From the NCBI RefSeq assembly GCF_945859685.1, contig NC_079147.1, positions 264,730,572 through 264,794,571 of the forward strand: a DNA stretch of 64,000 nucleotides. Reading direction: 5' to 3'. Positions 47,861 through 59,965 of the stretch are shown piece after piece (position 1 is the first letter of the stretch; each line of letters starts with the position of its first letter). A program made the translations under genes and the position numbers. The notes beneath the pieces were generated by a model that was not told the origin of the DNA, did no database searches, and was given only the letters and a program-made list of their open reading frames with translations. The stretch is from Eupeodes corollae (taxonomy: Eukaryota; Arthropoda; Insecta; Diptera; Syrphidae).

Positions 47861-49619
47861 TAAATGTTTTTAAGAACTTCGTTGCATTTTTGAAGAAAAC
47901 TTGTAAAAACAACTTTGGCATAAATTATTGATTCAATTTTTGATCAAATACAAATTTTCTTTGATATAACAACCCTGGCTACAAATTAAATAAATGCCTA
48001 TAGCACGTTTATTACCTGTAGGGATTAGTGGGATGATAATCTTTACTTAAAAGGTGATAATTATTATTGTTACTTATTTTTATCATTTAATGTAGGCTTT
48101 GGAAAGATTTCCATATTTCAATGTTAAGGTATTCAACTTATCACGAAAAAAAACACCAAGAATTCTTTTTGGTGTGAATCTTGTGATAAGAATAAGTTCG
48201 CATAAATATTTTGAACTTCACAAGAATTTATTTCTCTGTTTATCCATAATATCAATCTTTTTGTGTTCTTTGCAATATTACAAAGCAATTTGTCTTGTAT
48301 ATATAACCTTCCGTCTTAAACCCTTGTGCCAATTTATACGCGTAAACCTTATCGATACTAATTATTATTATCGCGATCGACGTATGGTAGTGGCGGTGTT
48401 GATTTTTGACGTCAGGAAACAATTATTGGCTTATTCAAGAATTATGTAGCTTCAACACAATTGGGATCAGTGAGGAAGAAGTAGTTGATCGCCAGCAATT
48501 AGTGTCAAATATACTTAACGATTGTCCCACGGTTTAAATTTATGGTAACATTTAAACGAATTTTTGTCGTTTTTTTTTGGAAAATTAATGACACGAACTG
48601 ATAAGGTGCACCTATTTTCTTTTCTTTTATTGTATAATTTTAAGGTTAACATTGATAAATTTTAAATTTATTCATTCCATTTTTAAGTTTAATTTTGTGT
48701 GTATTTTCGTTGATAAATTGGTTTTATAGGGTTTTTAACTTTTTTTTTTCGGGAATGACGTTAGTTTTGAAAATTCATCGAAACTTTATAGAATTGTGAA
48801 CAAAAATCTTAAATTTTATAAAAGTTATATGAAATATAAAATATATTTAAAAGACTTTAAAAAAATATCAAATTAAAAACAATAACAAAAAGTGCCAATA
48901 AGCTTTTTGCCATGAAGACATAACATTGTTTATAAATGGGTATCCAAGTTATCTAAGTGTAATAAAATAAAGTCTATATAATAAAAGTTATTATGTGATT
49001 TATTGAAGAAACCATTGTTTGTCAAAAAACAAGTTGATGGATGTGCATATTGTAAGAAGGTTGTAAATTCATAAAATTTGATATCATTAAGTCTTGGCAA
49101 ATAATTCCAGAAACGAGCAACAACTTTCGATTTCATCAAAAAATAAGGGTGTATAGATATTTACCAGTAATAAAAATGCTCAAATAATATAAATGTGCAA
49201 ATTTACATTGGTACTGTGAATTTAGTAAATTACAAAATTAAAGTAATTTTTGTGAAACTATGTGAAATTGAGGATTTTTTAACCTAATAGTTTTTTTACG
49301 TTTTAAAAATGAGTTTGTATGGTAAACAAATTAATTAGGGATTTTGTTAGAAAAATTTAAATAAAATGAGTACGATCATGAACGAAATTCATGTACCTTT
49401 TTCTTTCTGAATATGAGCATTGAAAAACAACCCGAAAAATTAAACTTCTGAAAAGTGTTTATGTAGATTTGTTACAGTATAACCAATTCGTTTTTTGATT
49501 TTAAAACTAGTTTAATCGTAAATAAGAATGAAATTAGAGAGCCAAAATTTGTACTGTAACAAAAAAAATAATAATTTATAAATTAACTTATTGATATTTT
49601 AAATGAATGTAAAGATAAA
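47861..49619. other. spacer with one unassigned open frame
   Basis: A 116-codon plus frame at 48099-48449 has no recognised motif. Composition is AT-rich throughout except around 48355-48420. Confidence 0.3.
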
Positions 49620-50938
49620 AATTTTACTATAATCCGTGACATTAATATAAATATTTTGGATAAGCATGACAATGATACCAAACAATATTTGCTTCTTATG
49701 GCATCGAATTTAAAGAGCTATATAAACGAACCTACTCGAATAACTTGCTCATCACAGTTCTGTATCGATCATATATTTATTGGACTTCATAAGTGTAACA
49801 GTTTTGTTTGCCGTGGTGTTTTATATGGTTTTAAAATAACAGATCATCATATGATTGGTCTTTGCCTATATAATGATTTAACTTCTGTAAAACAAAATAA
49901 CCCTCATAAGAAAGAAAGATGCAGAATTTATTTTGACTTATTGAATGAAAAATTAATGTATGAATTTTGGGATTCCATTTATATCGAAACGAATTATTCG
50001 GTTGCTTTCGATCCATTCCTCGAAATTTTAAATAAACATATACTTAATTCAACTTTTCTAGTAGCACGTACTTCTACACCAAAACAATTTTTAAAATCAT
50101 GGATGACACGAAAACTTCTGAAATAAATTATATATAAAACAAACAAATTTTCATTGAAATGCAAAAAAACATCCAGGACTGAATGATTATTGTGCAAAAA
50201 TGTTCATAGAAAAGTTGAAGTTATTAATAATGTCCTAGGTAAGAATAAAAAGCTTTCACATATCGAAAACTTCGAGATTGATGGCCCTTTGACGCTGGCA
50301 AATGTCTTCAATAATTTTTTTTACCGAGATTTCGGATAAACTTAAACCATCAATTGATCATTGTATGAATAGTAATTGCTCTGAATCAGCTATGTCTTCA
50401 GAAAATAATCAGCCGAATACCTTCGTTTTTCAATCATTTACTTCTCATGAAATTTATAAGGCCATATTGGGCATGGAAAATAAAAATTCAAATACAACTG
50501 ATGGCGTATCTAGCATTTTATTGAAAAAAATAGTTCTTAACCTAGTTGATGTTTTATGCCATATGTTTAATAATTGTGTCTTAAATGGCTGTTTTTCCAA
50601 ACATCTTAAATGTTCGGAAGTTTTGCCTCTTTTTGAAAAGGAAAACAAGACATGTTTATTAAATTAGAGACCAGTTTCATTATATTTAAAAAAACTAATG
50701 AAATCACGTGTAGTCGAGTTTTTAGACAAAAATAAATTCTATAGCTTTAATCAGTTTGGCTTTAGAAAGAGATTGTCAACAGAGGATGCCATTCTTAAAG
50801 TATGTTCTGAGTTGTATGGTGGAGTCAACATAAATAATCATCAATGGTACTCTTTGTTGACATGACAAAAGCATTCGATATGGTTGACCACGACTTATTA
50901 CTTTGATAACTGTATTGTGCTGGTTTCAGAGGCTTTAG
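49620..50938 (+). pseudogene. CR1/jockey-like LINE, endonuclease to RT palm
   Basis: At 49656-50126 an open frame reads NLKSYINEPTRITCSSQFCI then DHIF and ITDHHMIGL, the second half of the endonuclease, running into the linker. From 50220 the linker and RT fingers follow (FFTEISDKLKPSIDHC, DGVSSILLKKI). From 50665 come RPVSLYLKK, NQFGFRKRLSTEDAILKVCS, a shifted VDMTKAFDMVDHDLLL, and finally LYCAGFRGF at about 50935. There the element breaks off and resumes at about 52235. Frame shifts are few, so the insertion history is easy to read. Confidence 0.88.
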
Positions 50939-52195
50939 GTTATATTAGGTTATAGTGGCTGTCGAAGATGGAAACGGACACACCTAGGCCAGTTTAATGG
51001 CACATTGTGATACCACATAAATCTTGAGGCTTCCTCCTAAGCTCAATGGAACCAGCTCGAGTCCCTTACGAAACGTGAGAGGCTGATTATACCGATATAA
51101 TTTAGATTGTTAAGATCATTAAAAAAGAATTCTCCTAGGTAATTCTTGAGTTTTCGAGCCAGAGCAGGGCATGTGCAAAAAAGATGAAGAACCGTTTCTT
51201 CCTCTTCCTTGTCCATACAGCTTCTGCAAAAGTCATTTGAGAATACGCCTAGTCCCGTGGCGTGCTTTTCTATAAGACATTGTCCGGTTATGACACCTAT
51301 TATTGAGCTTACTCGTATATGCGATCTGCTTAGAGAGAGCAAGCACCTTGAACGTTTTAAATCCAGTGTTGACCAGATGTTTTTTGTGACTTGACTCGTA
51401 TTGATGTTGTTCCACCTGGTGCCTGCCCTCCTCACAGCATCTTGCATTAGCAGCAGTTTACAAATAGCGATTGGTATGTCAGTACTTGCTAAACGTGGTA
51501 GGATGGGCTGTACTGTATCGTTCCTAGCGAGTTTATCTGCCTTACACTTAACTGGAATGTCTCTATGGCCCGGCACCAAACAAAGGTGAATATGAAACTG
51601 TCGTGCCATTAGAGATGATCGACAGTTATGGACTGTAATAGAGTTTGTAGAGACAGAGTCCAGAGATTTGATAGCGGCCTGGCTATAAGAGAAAATACGG
51701 ATATCAGATGTTGATATCACTTTTTCTTTGAGCTAGGACAGGACTTCCTTTATCGCCAAAAGTTCCGTCTGGAACACGCTATAATGATTGGGTAGGCGGA
51801 ATGAGAGACTTAATTTCAGTCGTTCAGAGTGCACACCTCTACCAACCCCTTCTTTTGTTTTTGACCCATCTGTATAAAAATGGATTGACTATTCCTCCAA
51901 GAATGTCCTATCCTCCCAAAAAGATCTGGTAGGAATAGAAATCTAGAAGTTTCTGTCGAATTGCAGTTGGGGGATGGTGTAGTCTGTGTGCTTTGGAATT
52001 GATTCTAAATACCTTAGAATTACGGAGTGGCCAATGTTTTGGTTAGTCCACTGGGACGAAGCGGTCGTGCGAAGCGAACCGCTTATACATAGGCAAGCTG
52101 AACATTTGTTCAGGGGCTTTACTTTTGATTGGTTTCTTCTTTTTTAAATTTTAGAGAACAAAATGTGTGCGTCAAGGGATCTTTTAGTGAGTTTA
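50939..52195 (-). pseudogene. RNase-H LINE (I/LOA-like), inserted in another LINE
   Basis: Minus strand, from about 52100: the end of the RT (GHSVILRYLESIPKHTDYTI), then RNase H with SIHFYTDGSKTKEGVG, FQTELLAIKEV and FSYSQAAIKSLDSV, where the aspartate expected in DSQAA is replaced. Next come LVPGHRDIPVKCKADKLARN and a 225-codon open C-terminal frame (51720-51043) with CRSCMDKEEEETVLHLFC, a cysteine/histidine motif. The 3' untranslated end is at about 51040-50940. Most of the RT and the whole endonuclease are absent, as in a 5'-truncated copy. Related copies are at 27478 and 34366. Confidence 0.87.
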
Positions 52196-52240
52196 CTTAA
52201 GGTGGCGCTACAGTCCTGTGTGAACTAGGGCCTAGTGAGT
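52196..52240 (-). mobile_element. short fragment of the tRNA-derived SINE 3' end
   Basis: ggtggcgctacagtcctgtg and tgaactagggcctagtga match the complement of the 3' part of the SINE at 17185-17222. It lies at the 5' junction of the inserted RNase-H LINE. tagtgagttta occurs on both sides (52184 and 52230), but the second copy overlaps SINE-like sequence. Confidence 0.5.
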
Positions 52241-53190
52241 TTAGAATTTAAAAAAATGGGGTTCCACAAGGATCAGTCCTTGGTCCCTTGCTATTTTTAG
52301 TTTATAGTAATTCAATTTTTGAAGTGCAACTAAACTAAAAGTGCAACTGCTTTTGCAGATGATATTGCCCTTACATATCAGTGCAACTCAAATCTTGATT
52401 GCATTATTTCAAAAATTTCTGAAGACTTACAAATTTAAGAATCTGGTTCACTGAACACAAATTAGTAGTAAGCAAAAAAACCAAGTTAATTTCTTTTAAA
52501 GTTTCATCAAATGAGAGACGTAATTATAATCAATTTTTTTTTTACGCATATGATTGCAAACAGTTTTTGCTTACCGATTCATAATTGTGGAAAACAAAAT
52601 GTTGCTTTCAACTCTTCTTCCTGCTTCAAGATTCAATAAGTGCAGAATTATATATATCGTGGAGTGCTCATTGATTTCAAGTTAAATTGAAAAGATCATA
52701 TAAATTCTATAAAATCTTATATGTTGCTTTTTATACGTCAAATGTATCTCCTTAAAGATTTGTGTTCGAAAAAGTTACTTACCACATTTTACTACGGGTT
52801 AGCACATTCCAAATTGCAGTACGGAATTACAAGCTGGGGAGGTTCGTATTATAGCACTCTTAAACATTTGATTACAGTTCGGAAGCATTTGGTTAGGATT
52901 ATTTGTAACAGAAATCGTTTTACTCTCTTTAAAAACTAAATATCTTACCATTAAGACACCTTTACATATTCAAGGTTTTAAGAGAATTTATTAATTAAAG
53001 TGGCAATATTCCTATTAGCTTATAGTCTTCTACAATGGACATTAACTTAATAGAAATTTTACTGAGAAGTTTACCTTAATTGCAATTTATTTAATGTATT
53101 TCTTGTTTAATCTTATTGTCAAATCAAATATTGCCTTGAAAATCTATAAATAAATAAAAAAATAAATAAGTAAAATGTAACATAAATAAA
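52235..53190 (+). pseudogene. CR1/jockey-like LINE, RT catalytic part to 3' end
   Basis: The continuation of the element broken at 50938. It reads GVPQGSVLGPLLFLVY at 52258, then a shifted FADDIALTYQCNSNLD with both catalytic aspartates (about 52355), then IWFTEHKLVVSKKTKL. At 52721-52939 an open frame reads LLTTFYYGLAHSKLQYGITS and LVRIICNRNRF, the thumb region, followed by LPLRHLYIFKVLREF to about 52995. The 3' end is probably the (TAAA)n-like tract at 53145-53190. Such microsatellite tails are usual for CR1-like elements. Confidence 0.85.
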
Positions 53191-53732
53191 TGTAAAATAA
53201 TATATTCTGATTGTCACCAAACATCAGAAAGGTTCATAATTTTGTAATTTGTATTGAAATGTCATTTCACACAATATTATTTAATTGTCTATGTAATTGC
53301 ATTTATCTATTGTTTATCTGTATTTATTTTAGATGAAAGAATTAAGTAAAAAATTAATCAATAAAAATCAATGTGATGTATAAAAATTCATTGCGATTCA
53401 TATTAATTGAATTGAGTTTTAAGTGTTTATTTGATCTGCTGGAGCGAACGCATAAAACTTCAAAATTTATTCTATTTACTCCATATTGAAGCTCATTAAT
53501 TGTGGAGCTCAAATTAAAACATTTAAATCTTCGCCGTAGACTTTGAGAATTAAAAAATAAAGGAAAATCCTTGTCCTACAAGAATTCACGAGACGTGAAC
53601 CTTTTATTTGGAATTTAACATTGAAATGCAATTAAAAAACACAAATTTTTAAATTAATTCATGGTGCTTACAATGCTTTCTGTTGTACGTAATTTCAAAC
53701 GTTTTAATAGCATAGCAATCATTAAAAAAAGA
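53191..53732. other. AT-rich spacer
   Basis: Nothing recognised. Confidence 0.4.
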
Positions 53733-53984
53733 CGATGGGATGCTAACTTCCCATCCCGTATGTCGATTTGCCTTGCTTAGAACTTTACCGAAATATACAT
53801 AGTCACACTTGAGTCAAAAGCATGTCTTAACAATTTTTTGTTTCTAGGTTTTTGTATTTTTTTTAAAGAAATTGTCAATTGAATTTTTCTAAAAAAAATA
53901 AATTATTTCTGAATTTCGTCAAGTTACCTGTTGTGTATCGATTTATAGAGTGCTGTCAGATAATTAAGCGAAATTTTTTAACAG

Positions 53985-54535
53985 ATTCCTCGGTTTTTTG
54001 GTATTTTCGTCCGCCTTAGTAGTCATTTCTTGAAAACCATCCCACACGTTTTCTATGGTGTGGATCAGGAGAATTCAGGCTTTTGTTGTCTGTGCGGTAT
54101 ACATTGGTGCATTATCTTGTTTTAAAGCTCATCAATGTTCACCAAATAATTCAGAAAATGGCGGAAAAGGTCGTTCCAGAATCGATTTTAAGTGGTTGCC
54201 ATCATTTTAGGGCTTCGGTAAATGCTCTCTATTCCATTACGCCGCCTTCTTGGCTGCGCCGTTTTTAAAGGTAGATTTCTTCCTTTCTAAATCATGAAAT
54301 TAGCAGCTATATCCATCAGGTCCGTCGGTATGCAAAGATCGATTTCTCCTGACGTGAATTGTTGTCGGATATGGTCTGCCTTCGGTATAATTCGAGCAAC
54401 AGTCGATCTACTAGCATTTACCCCAGCTTCTGCCTTGAATTTACTAATGGAAAGCGTTGAATTTTAAGCAGCTCTCACTATCGTCTGCCTATAATGAAAT
54501 CGGTTGATTTGTTCTTGAGAATACTTGAAAACAAA
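53985..54535 (-). pseudogene. Tc1-type transposase remnant
   Basis: On the minus strand: a helix-turn-helix-like region with AKTAVNASRSTV-type sequence in broken frames (about 54450-54380), then ALKQDNAPMYTAQTTKA (about 54130-54080) with the second catalytic aspartate, and HTIENVWDGFQEMTTKAD (about 54070-54010). The last corresponds to the NPIENVW motif of Tc1 elements. The first catalytic region is lost. Confidence 0.75.
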
Positions 54536-54559
54536 ATAAAGGTTCTACATGTGAAGTAA

Positions 54560-54715
54560 ATCGACCCATTGGTTTGGGCTGTAAGGGCTAGGACAGATAG
54601 ACAGACGGACTTAACCAGGGGACCCATTTTACTCGACTTCTCTATCTTCGTAATGTCATATTTGATTAAAATCGATAATTTGAATTTTGTACGAATGAAA
54701 AAAATTCTCTTATAG
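54560..54715 (+). repeat. dispersed repeat, copy 2 of 2
   Basis: It matches the block at 24713-24890: taaatcgacccattggtttg, gctaggacagatagacagac, ggggacccattttactcgac, cttcgtaatgtcat and tacgaatg, in the same order and spacing. Confidence 0.6.
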
Positions 54716-55010
54716 TTACTTTATGTCGCAAGTAAACATACAGATTGGATTGTTCTGAATTTATCACATAATCAAATCATTTTGAAGTCAATACCTTCAT
54801 TTATTCACGGCATATCGAGAATCGAACACTGCATCTTTCTGTGTTATTATCTGTATAACTGGTTCTAAAAATACAGACGTCGAAAAAAGCTTCTCAAACG
54901 TACGAACGTACGTACGCATGCCACCCAGACATCTCTCTTAAAATCTTTTTTCCCTTTTACATTCTGGGGACCTTGAAACTTCGAGAAATGTCAATATTAA
55001 TAATATTTAA

Positions 55011-57584
55011 AATTTCTTTTAACACAAAATTGAATTCGCAAATTTTTAAAAAAAAAAACCTCAGTCCTTCTGTAATATCTCAACACAAAACAGCGATATC
55101 TTCAATTTATTATGAAGCATTATAAATGACAGTTTTGCTTATTAGAAAATATATATTTTGAACTTTTTTAAGGGTACTGATATTAATTTTTCAGTGTGCG
55201 TCGCATTTTTGAAAAACCTAAAACGAAATTTTTAATCCTAATTTTGTTTAATTTCAAAATTCTGCTGAAATTGTCAAAGAAGTGAAATTTAAATTACTGA
55301 CTTATTTTCCAGAAATCGTAGGTTCTTGGGTATTAATTCAATCCTCATTTTAACACTTATAATACAAAATTATCACAAAGAAGTACAAAATAGATTTCTG
55401 ACCACAAATTTACAAAAGAAAATTTTCTTCCATTTTATTATAAAAATAATAATATTTCATTAACTGAATTTAAAAATGCAGACGTTTCTATGAAATGTCA
55501 GTTCCAATTTTTAATCCATGTACAATCTGGAATGTTTGATAATTGAAATCAATACTGATCAATTATAATAAAATTAGATACAACCAATTTAGCTCTGCTC
55601 TTTTATCATAAATCGTGCTAAGTGATCATTATGACATCACTAAAAACTTTAGTAAATACGAAATAATTTTGAACTAACTAAACTGAATGTATCACTTAGT
55701 GACATCTGTTTCGGTCATTCTAATAACAAAATCGTATTTTTTTATTATTTTATGTTTCGCTTTTATTTGGTTTTTAGATGAACAGCCATTGACAATTTTC
55801 TTATTTACTTTTTAAATGTATAGGTTGAGCGCACACACCTCATTCAACTAAAAAAAATGAAAACAAAAATTAAAATTTTGTAAATTTTTTAACTCGTATT
55901 TCACATTCACATGTCTCAGTTAATTATTTCGACAAATTGACAAACAAAAATAATATACACCGTGCAAACAATAAAACAAGCGACATTTATTTATTATTCA
56001 CAAAGCACGTGTAAATGCTTCAGATTTTGAACCGATAGCAGACAAAACTTTAAACAATTGCAAACCAAAAATATAAACCAGCAAATAGCTTCTATGAATA
56101 TAAATTGTTGTTAAAATTATTATAATAAAAGTTTGTTGTGGTTTGAGTTGGGGGTAAATCCCCAACGGCAACGCGCCATGATGTTTCTTCTTTAAGTAAT
56201 TGCATGTGAGTAATTGTCAATTTGTTTAAAAACAAATTAACATTTATTAAGAACTCATAAAAAAGGTATAAAAATAATAATATTAATCAGAAATTGCAAC
56301 AACCTCATATTGAATTCTATTTCCTCAAACCAAAATTAAAGTTGTAATTTATGCCAAATCCATAAAGCAGCTGATAGTAGATAACTAACTGATACATTCG
56401 TATTCGTAAACTCTTCGATTACTCATTCATTCAAACTACAAGTATTTAGGAATCATATCACGAATACAATTTTCTTCTGAATAATTCCTAGTTCTTTTAG
56501 TTCCTTCCTGGATTCAAAAATTTAGTATGATTGATTGGATTTAAAGTGAAACGTGAATCGAGAGTCAATAGATTATGACTATGAGTGTGATTGGGTAAAG
56601 CACATGAATTTAATTTAATTTTATTTATTTAAATAAATTAATTGTGTACATAGGAACGTGCAGTAAAAAAAATAATAGCAGTATAGGCAAGTGGGGGTCG
56701 TTATATTTACTTTTTTGGGCATCAAGCGTAAGATTGTTTTGATTTGAGTTTTTTTGTGTTGTTTATAAATAATTGTTGTTAATAAAACACAATAAAAAAG
56801 CTGAACTTATACTAGAACTAAGTTTAGTTGTGAAAGCTGCCGGCCGGAACAAATATCTATAGATACTGTGGTCATAAGAATATTGTGTTCTTTGTGCGAG
56901 ACTTATAATTTCCGAAACAAATTATAAATGTGTGATGTGAAAATTTAACAATACCAAATGGGAACATAATTTGTTAAATTTACTATCACTAAAAATATTA
57001 AATCAATCTTACTAAAAACGGATTTTGTTACCTCTGAGAAAAGTTTAGTGTTTTAAATTAAATTTTCCATAAGTTGCATACTATTTATTTTTGTATTATT
57101 TTGAAATAATTGCAATAGCCATGGGATAAAGTTTTAAAATAAACAAAAAAATATATCCAAAGGTCTTATCATAGTTTAAATAAAGTGTCGGAAAAAGAGA
57201 TAAAGTTTATTCAATAATATATTGAGTACTTAAACAAATAAATTATTAAAAAGTGAAGTGTTTTGAACAAATAACATTAAAATCCAAATAAAGGTCAATT
57301 ATAAGAAAGCCTTACATTGAAATTTTAATTAAATAAATAGCTACATATTATCATCAAAAATAAACAAATTAATTTAAGGACATCATATTAAGGTACGTTA
57401 CGAGGAAATACATTTCGGGTATCATTAAATTTTGTTTGTTGCTTATGAGTAAAAAGTACATGATTGAAAAAACAAAATTATTCAATCGTTAATTTGTGAG
57501 AAGCATGAGTTGAATTCACATTCACGTCACCCTAATTTCTTATATTTTTTGTTGTTTTACCGACAATTCTACAAGCAATGTTCT
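55011..57584. other. unique AT-rich spacer
   Basis: The longest stretch without transposon signatures. A small GC hairpin, gttgggg...ccccaac, lies at 56147-56166, and a GC-rich motif agctgccggccgg lies near 56838. No reading frame or RNA is recognised. A distal regulatory region or a non-coding first exon cannot be excluded. Confidence 0.35.
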
Positions 57585-57800
57585 GTCGAGACAGCCCATG
57601 AGATTGCCCTCCCAAAAAAATTTTGTCATAACACTCGCACTTCACGTGATGTCCATCAGTCTGCCCTAGAGCTCAATTTTTGAAATACTGTTATGTATAG
57701 AGATTCTTTTTTCAGCTGTACATCAAGAATGTGGAATGCTTTTTGTAATCTGTGAATCATGAAGGTTAAGCATAACCTCTTTTTTGTGTGTTAAATATTT
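57585..57800 (+). pseudogene. C-terminal LINE fragment
   Basis: The frame reads FCHNTRTSRDVHQSALELNF then NTVMYRDSFFSCTSRMWNAF, the C-terminal block of jockey-superfamily proteins (normally ...SFFxRTxRLWNSLP). The rest of the element is absent. Confidence 0.7.
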
Positions 57801-58059
57801 TGTGTGTTATAAATTTCACAAAAGGCACTTATAAGAGTGACTTCAATTGTAACCTGGACGAAAGTACATTCACATATTCCAACTCATTTTTCTAATTTCG
57901 AACCTACGTTGATGTATCTGTTTAATATTAGTAAAAAAAAAAATCAAAGTTTTACTATATGATCAATTATCGGTACAAGTATTCTCAAGAAATCAGGCTT
58001 TTAAGTACATTTTCACACTCATTCGAATATCATTCTAAATTCTAAGTGTCTAAGTTCAT

Positions 58060-59965
58060 AGTCTTTATCTGGCCAACAATTAGAACTTTTCAACAGGAAT
58101 GTGTTAAGACTTTTCGATATGCATGTTCCTTTAACAGACTTAAGGTTCCCTTACGTGCAGGAATCCTTGGCTCACGAAAAAAAAAATATTTAATAAAACA
58201 ACTCGATTTGGTTTAAAAGCGATAGATAGGGTTGATTGTTTTTAATCAACAATAATGTTTACTTCGAAACAAGACGGTCGTACAAAGTTATTTTCTGGTC
58301 GTTTTAACAATTTCCAAAGCAGCAAACAAATTTGGCAGATACTTCATCAAACTGGGATCTGTAAATCCCATAATAATCAGACTGAAGAGTTGGATTTTAA
58401 TAACTTGAACAGGAAATTGGTTTCCAGCTCTATCTCTCACTTCAGCAACCGCTTGTAATAGAGACACTAAAAGAAGACAATCGTTTAAATTTAATACTAT
58501 ATATTCTGAAGATATGGTCCAAAGTGTCCTCTTTACTAATTCAAACGCAGTAATTCTTGATCACATACATCCCTAATTTCTTAAAATTTTATTACAAGTG
58601 CTTCTACCATATAGAACTCATATATTAAATTCAATTGTTTCGACAAGTGAGTTTTAAATTTAATGGAAGAAGTCAAAAATTATCTATTTTCTCAAATTTT
58701 TTTTTGAAAAAATTATCCAAGCTCAAATACTTACATTTCTTAACCATCATAATAGCTAAAACACAAAGACGCTTGAGCTTCGGCTTCGCCTGACGTTTAA
58801 GAGTTCAGCCATAGGAATTCAATGCATGCTTTCACAATGAAGCTTTGACCTCACGTTACGTTTGACAATAGTAAGAAAAAGAACGGAAAGTGACTCCAAA
58901 CGGAAGCTCTAGTTTAAATTTGCTAAAACATTTGCTTTGTCTGTAATCTCAACAGCTGTAAAAAAGTCAACAATCAGAATACATTTATTGTTGGTGGGAT
59001 TCCCATAGCTTATTATATCCCGCGTAAGCTACTTCCACCATAAATTTAATTTTTTCGATTTCAAAATTATTTTTTTTTACTGCACGAAAAATCAAAACAA
59101 ACTTTTGAGCTGCTAATGACAGAAGTGCCGTTTTAGAAATGTCTTTCAAAGCAACCTCGAAGCGTGCCCATTAACGCCGACGAAACCGAAGCTGAAGCGT
59201 GTTTGTGTTTCAGCCATTATGTATTTCCTTCCAAGCAGTCCGGCGAAATACGAAAAATAGAAGTATTTCAGCGTTGATAAGTGCCACAGAGGATATTTGA
59301 AAGGCCACCGATTTTCAGCATATAAAATTTGTAGTGCTTTTGGACAATTCAAAGGCCTTTGATATGGTAAACAGTCTTTTCTTTGTAAAAAACTCTTGAA
59401 CTCGTTTTACTTTTTAATAACTCTTACTTGACCAATAGACTATAACCTGCCGATAAAGCTCTTTAAGAATTTTTATTAAACAGTAGTGGAGTACCACAGG
59501 GATCTATTCTTGGTCCCCTTCTTTTTTTAATTTATGTCAATGAACTTTATTAAAAAAAATCTGCACAATTCGTTTGTGCGCTGCTGACGCTTAATTATAC
59601 ATAAGTTGTCTCATCAAACATACTACAGTTTCTTTGAATGAGGACCTTGAAGTTATTAAGCGCTGGTCGGACAATCATAGTTTTGTGCTTTTGAAAGTCT
59701 TCTCTGTTTTCGAACCTAAACTTTGTTTTCGGATTTACTTCTAACCCATCAAACAGTTGACTTGTTAAATGAAATAACTTACCTTAATTAATAGGTCGTG
59801 TCTTTTATTAATTCTCCGTTTTAAGTATTTAACATCTGAACGACAGTTCTTTGTAAACTCTGTAAGCATATAGAATTCATCACCGAGACAGATAAGAGGA
59901 ATTTAAATTGTATCCTTGATGAAAAAACAACTCAAAATTCATTTTAGTATTGAATAAATAAAATG
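58060..59965 (+). pseudogene. jockey-superfamily LINE split by a DNA element
   Basis: From 58090 it reads NVLRLFDMHVPLTDLRFPYV. At 58255-58458 an open frame reads LFSGRFNNFQSSKQIWQILH and QTEELDFNNLN. From 58470 the RT begins (SFKFNTIYSEDMVQSVLFTN, then EKIIQAQILTFLNHH) and breaks at about 58748. It resumes at 59222 with VFPSKQSGEIRK, ISALISATEDI, a VVLLDNSKAFDMVN block, then SGVPQGSILGPLLFLIYVNE in broken frames (59490-59560) and ISCLIKHTTVSLNEDLEVIK. The C terminus SERQFFVNSVSI is at about 59835. The copy has many stops. Confidence 0.85.
58748..59221. mobile_element. non-autonomous DNA element with 41-base inverted repeats
   Basis: The left end 58748-58788 and the complement of the right end 59181-59221 agree at all but about seven of 41 positions. 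The shared core is gcttgagcttcggcttcg against gcttcagcttcggtttcg. The 474-base insert interrupts a LINE precisely: the protein reads LTFLNHH before and VFPSKQSG after. Internal sequence has no coding capacity. Target duplication is ambiguous (TA or AT), so the superfamily is open. Confidence 0.75.

Larger units (their letters stand above)
53733..55010 (+). repeat. minisatellite-core element split by other insertions
   Basis: The head is at 53733-53770 (gggatgctaacttcccatcc, cgtatgtcgatttgccttgc). One core monomer follows to about 53935. The tail is at 54780-55010 (gcatctttctgtgttattat, cgaacgtacgtacgcatg, cagacatctctcttaaaatc, accttgaaacttcgagaaat). Between are a Tc1 remnant and one copy of the 24713 repeat. 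Confidence 0.55.

Noticed and set aside
48099..48449. A 116-codon plus frame as a membrane protein gene
   Set aside because: Hydrophobic only because of T-rich DNA; no motif or gene context.
51209..51589. Plus-strand frames opposite the RNase-H LINE
   Set aside because: Shadows of the 225-codon minus-strand frame that carries the family motifs.
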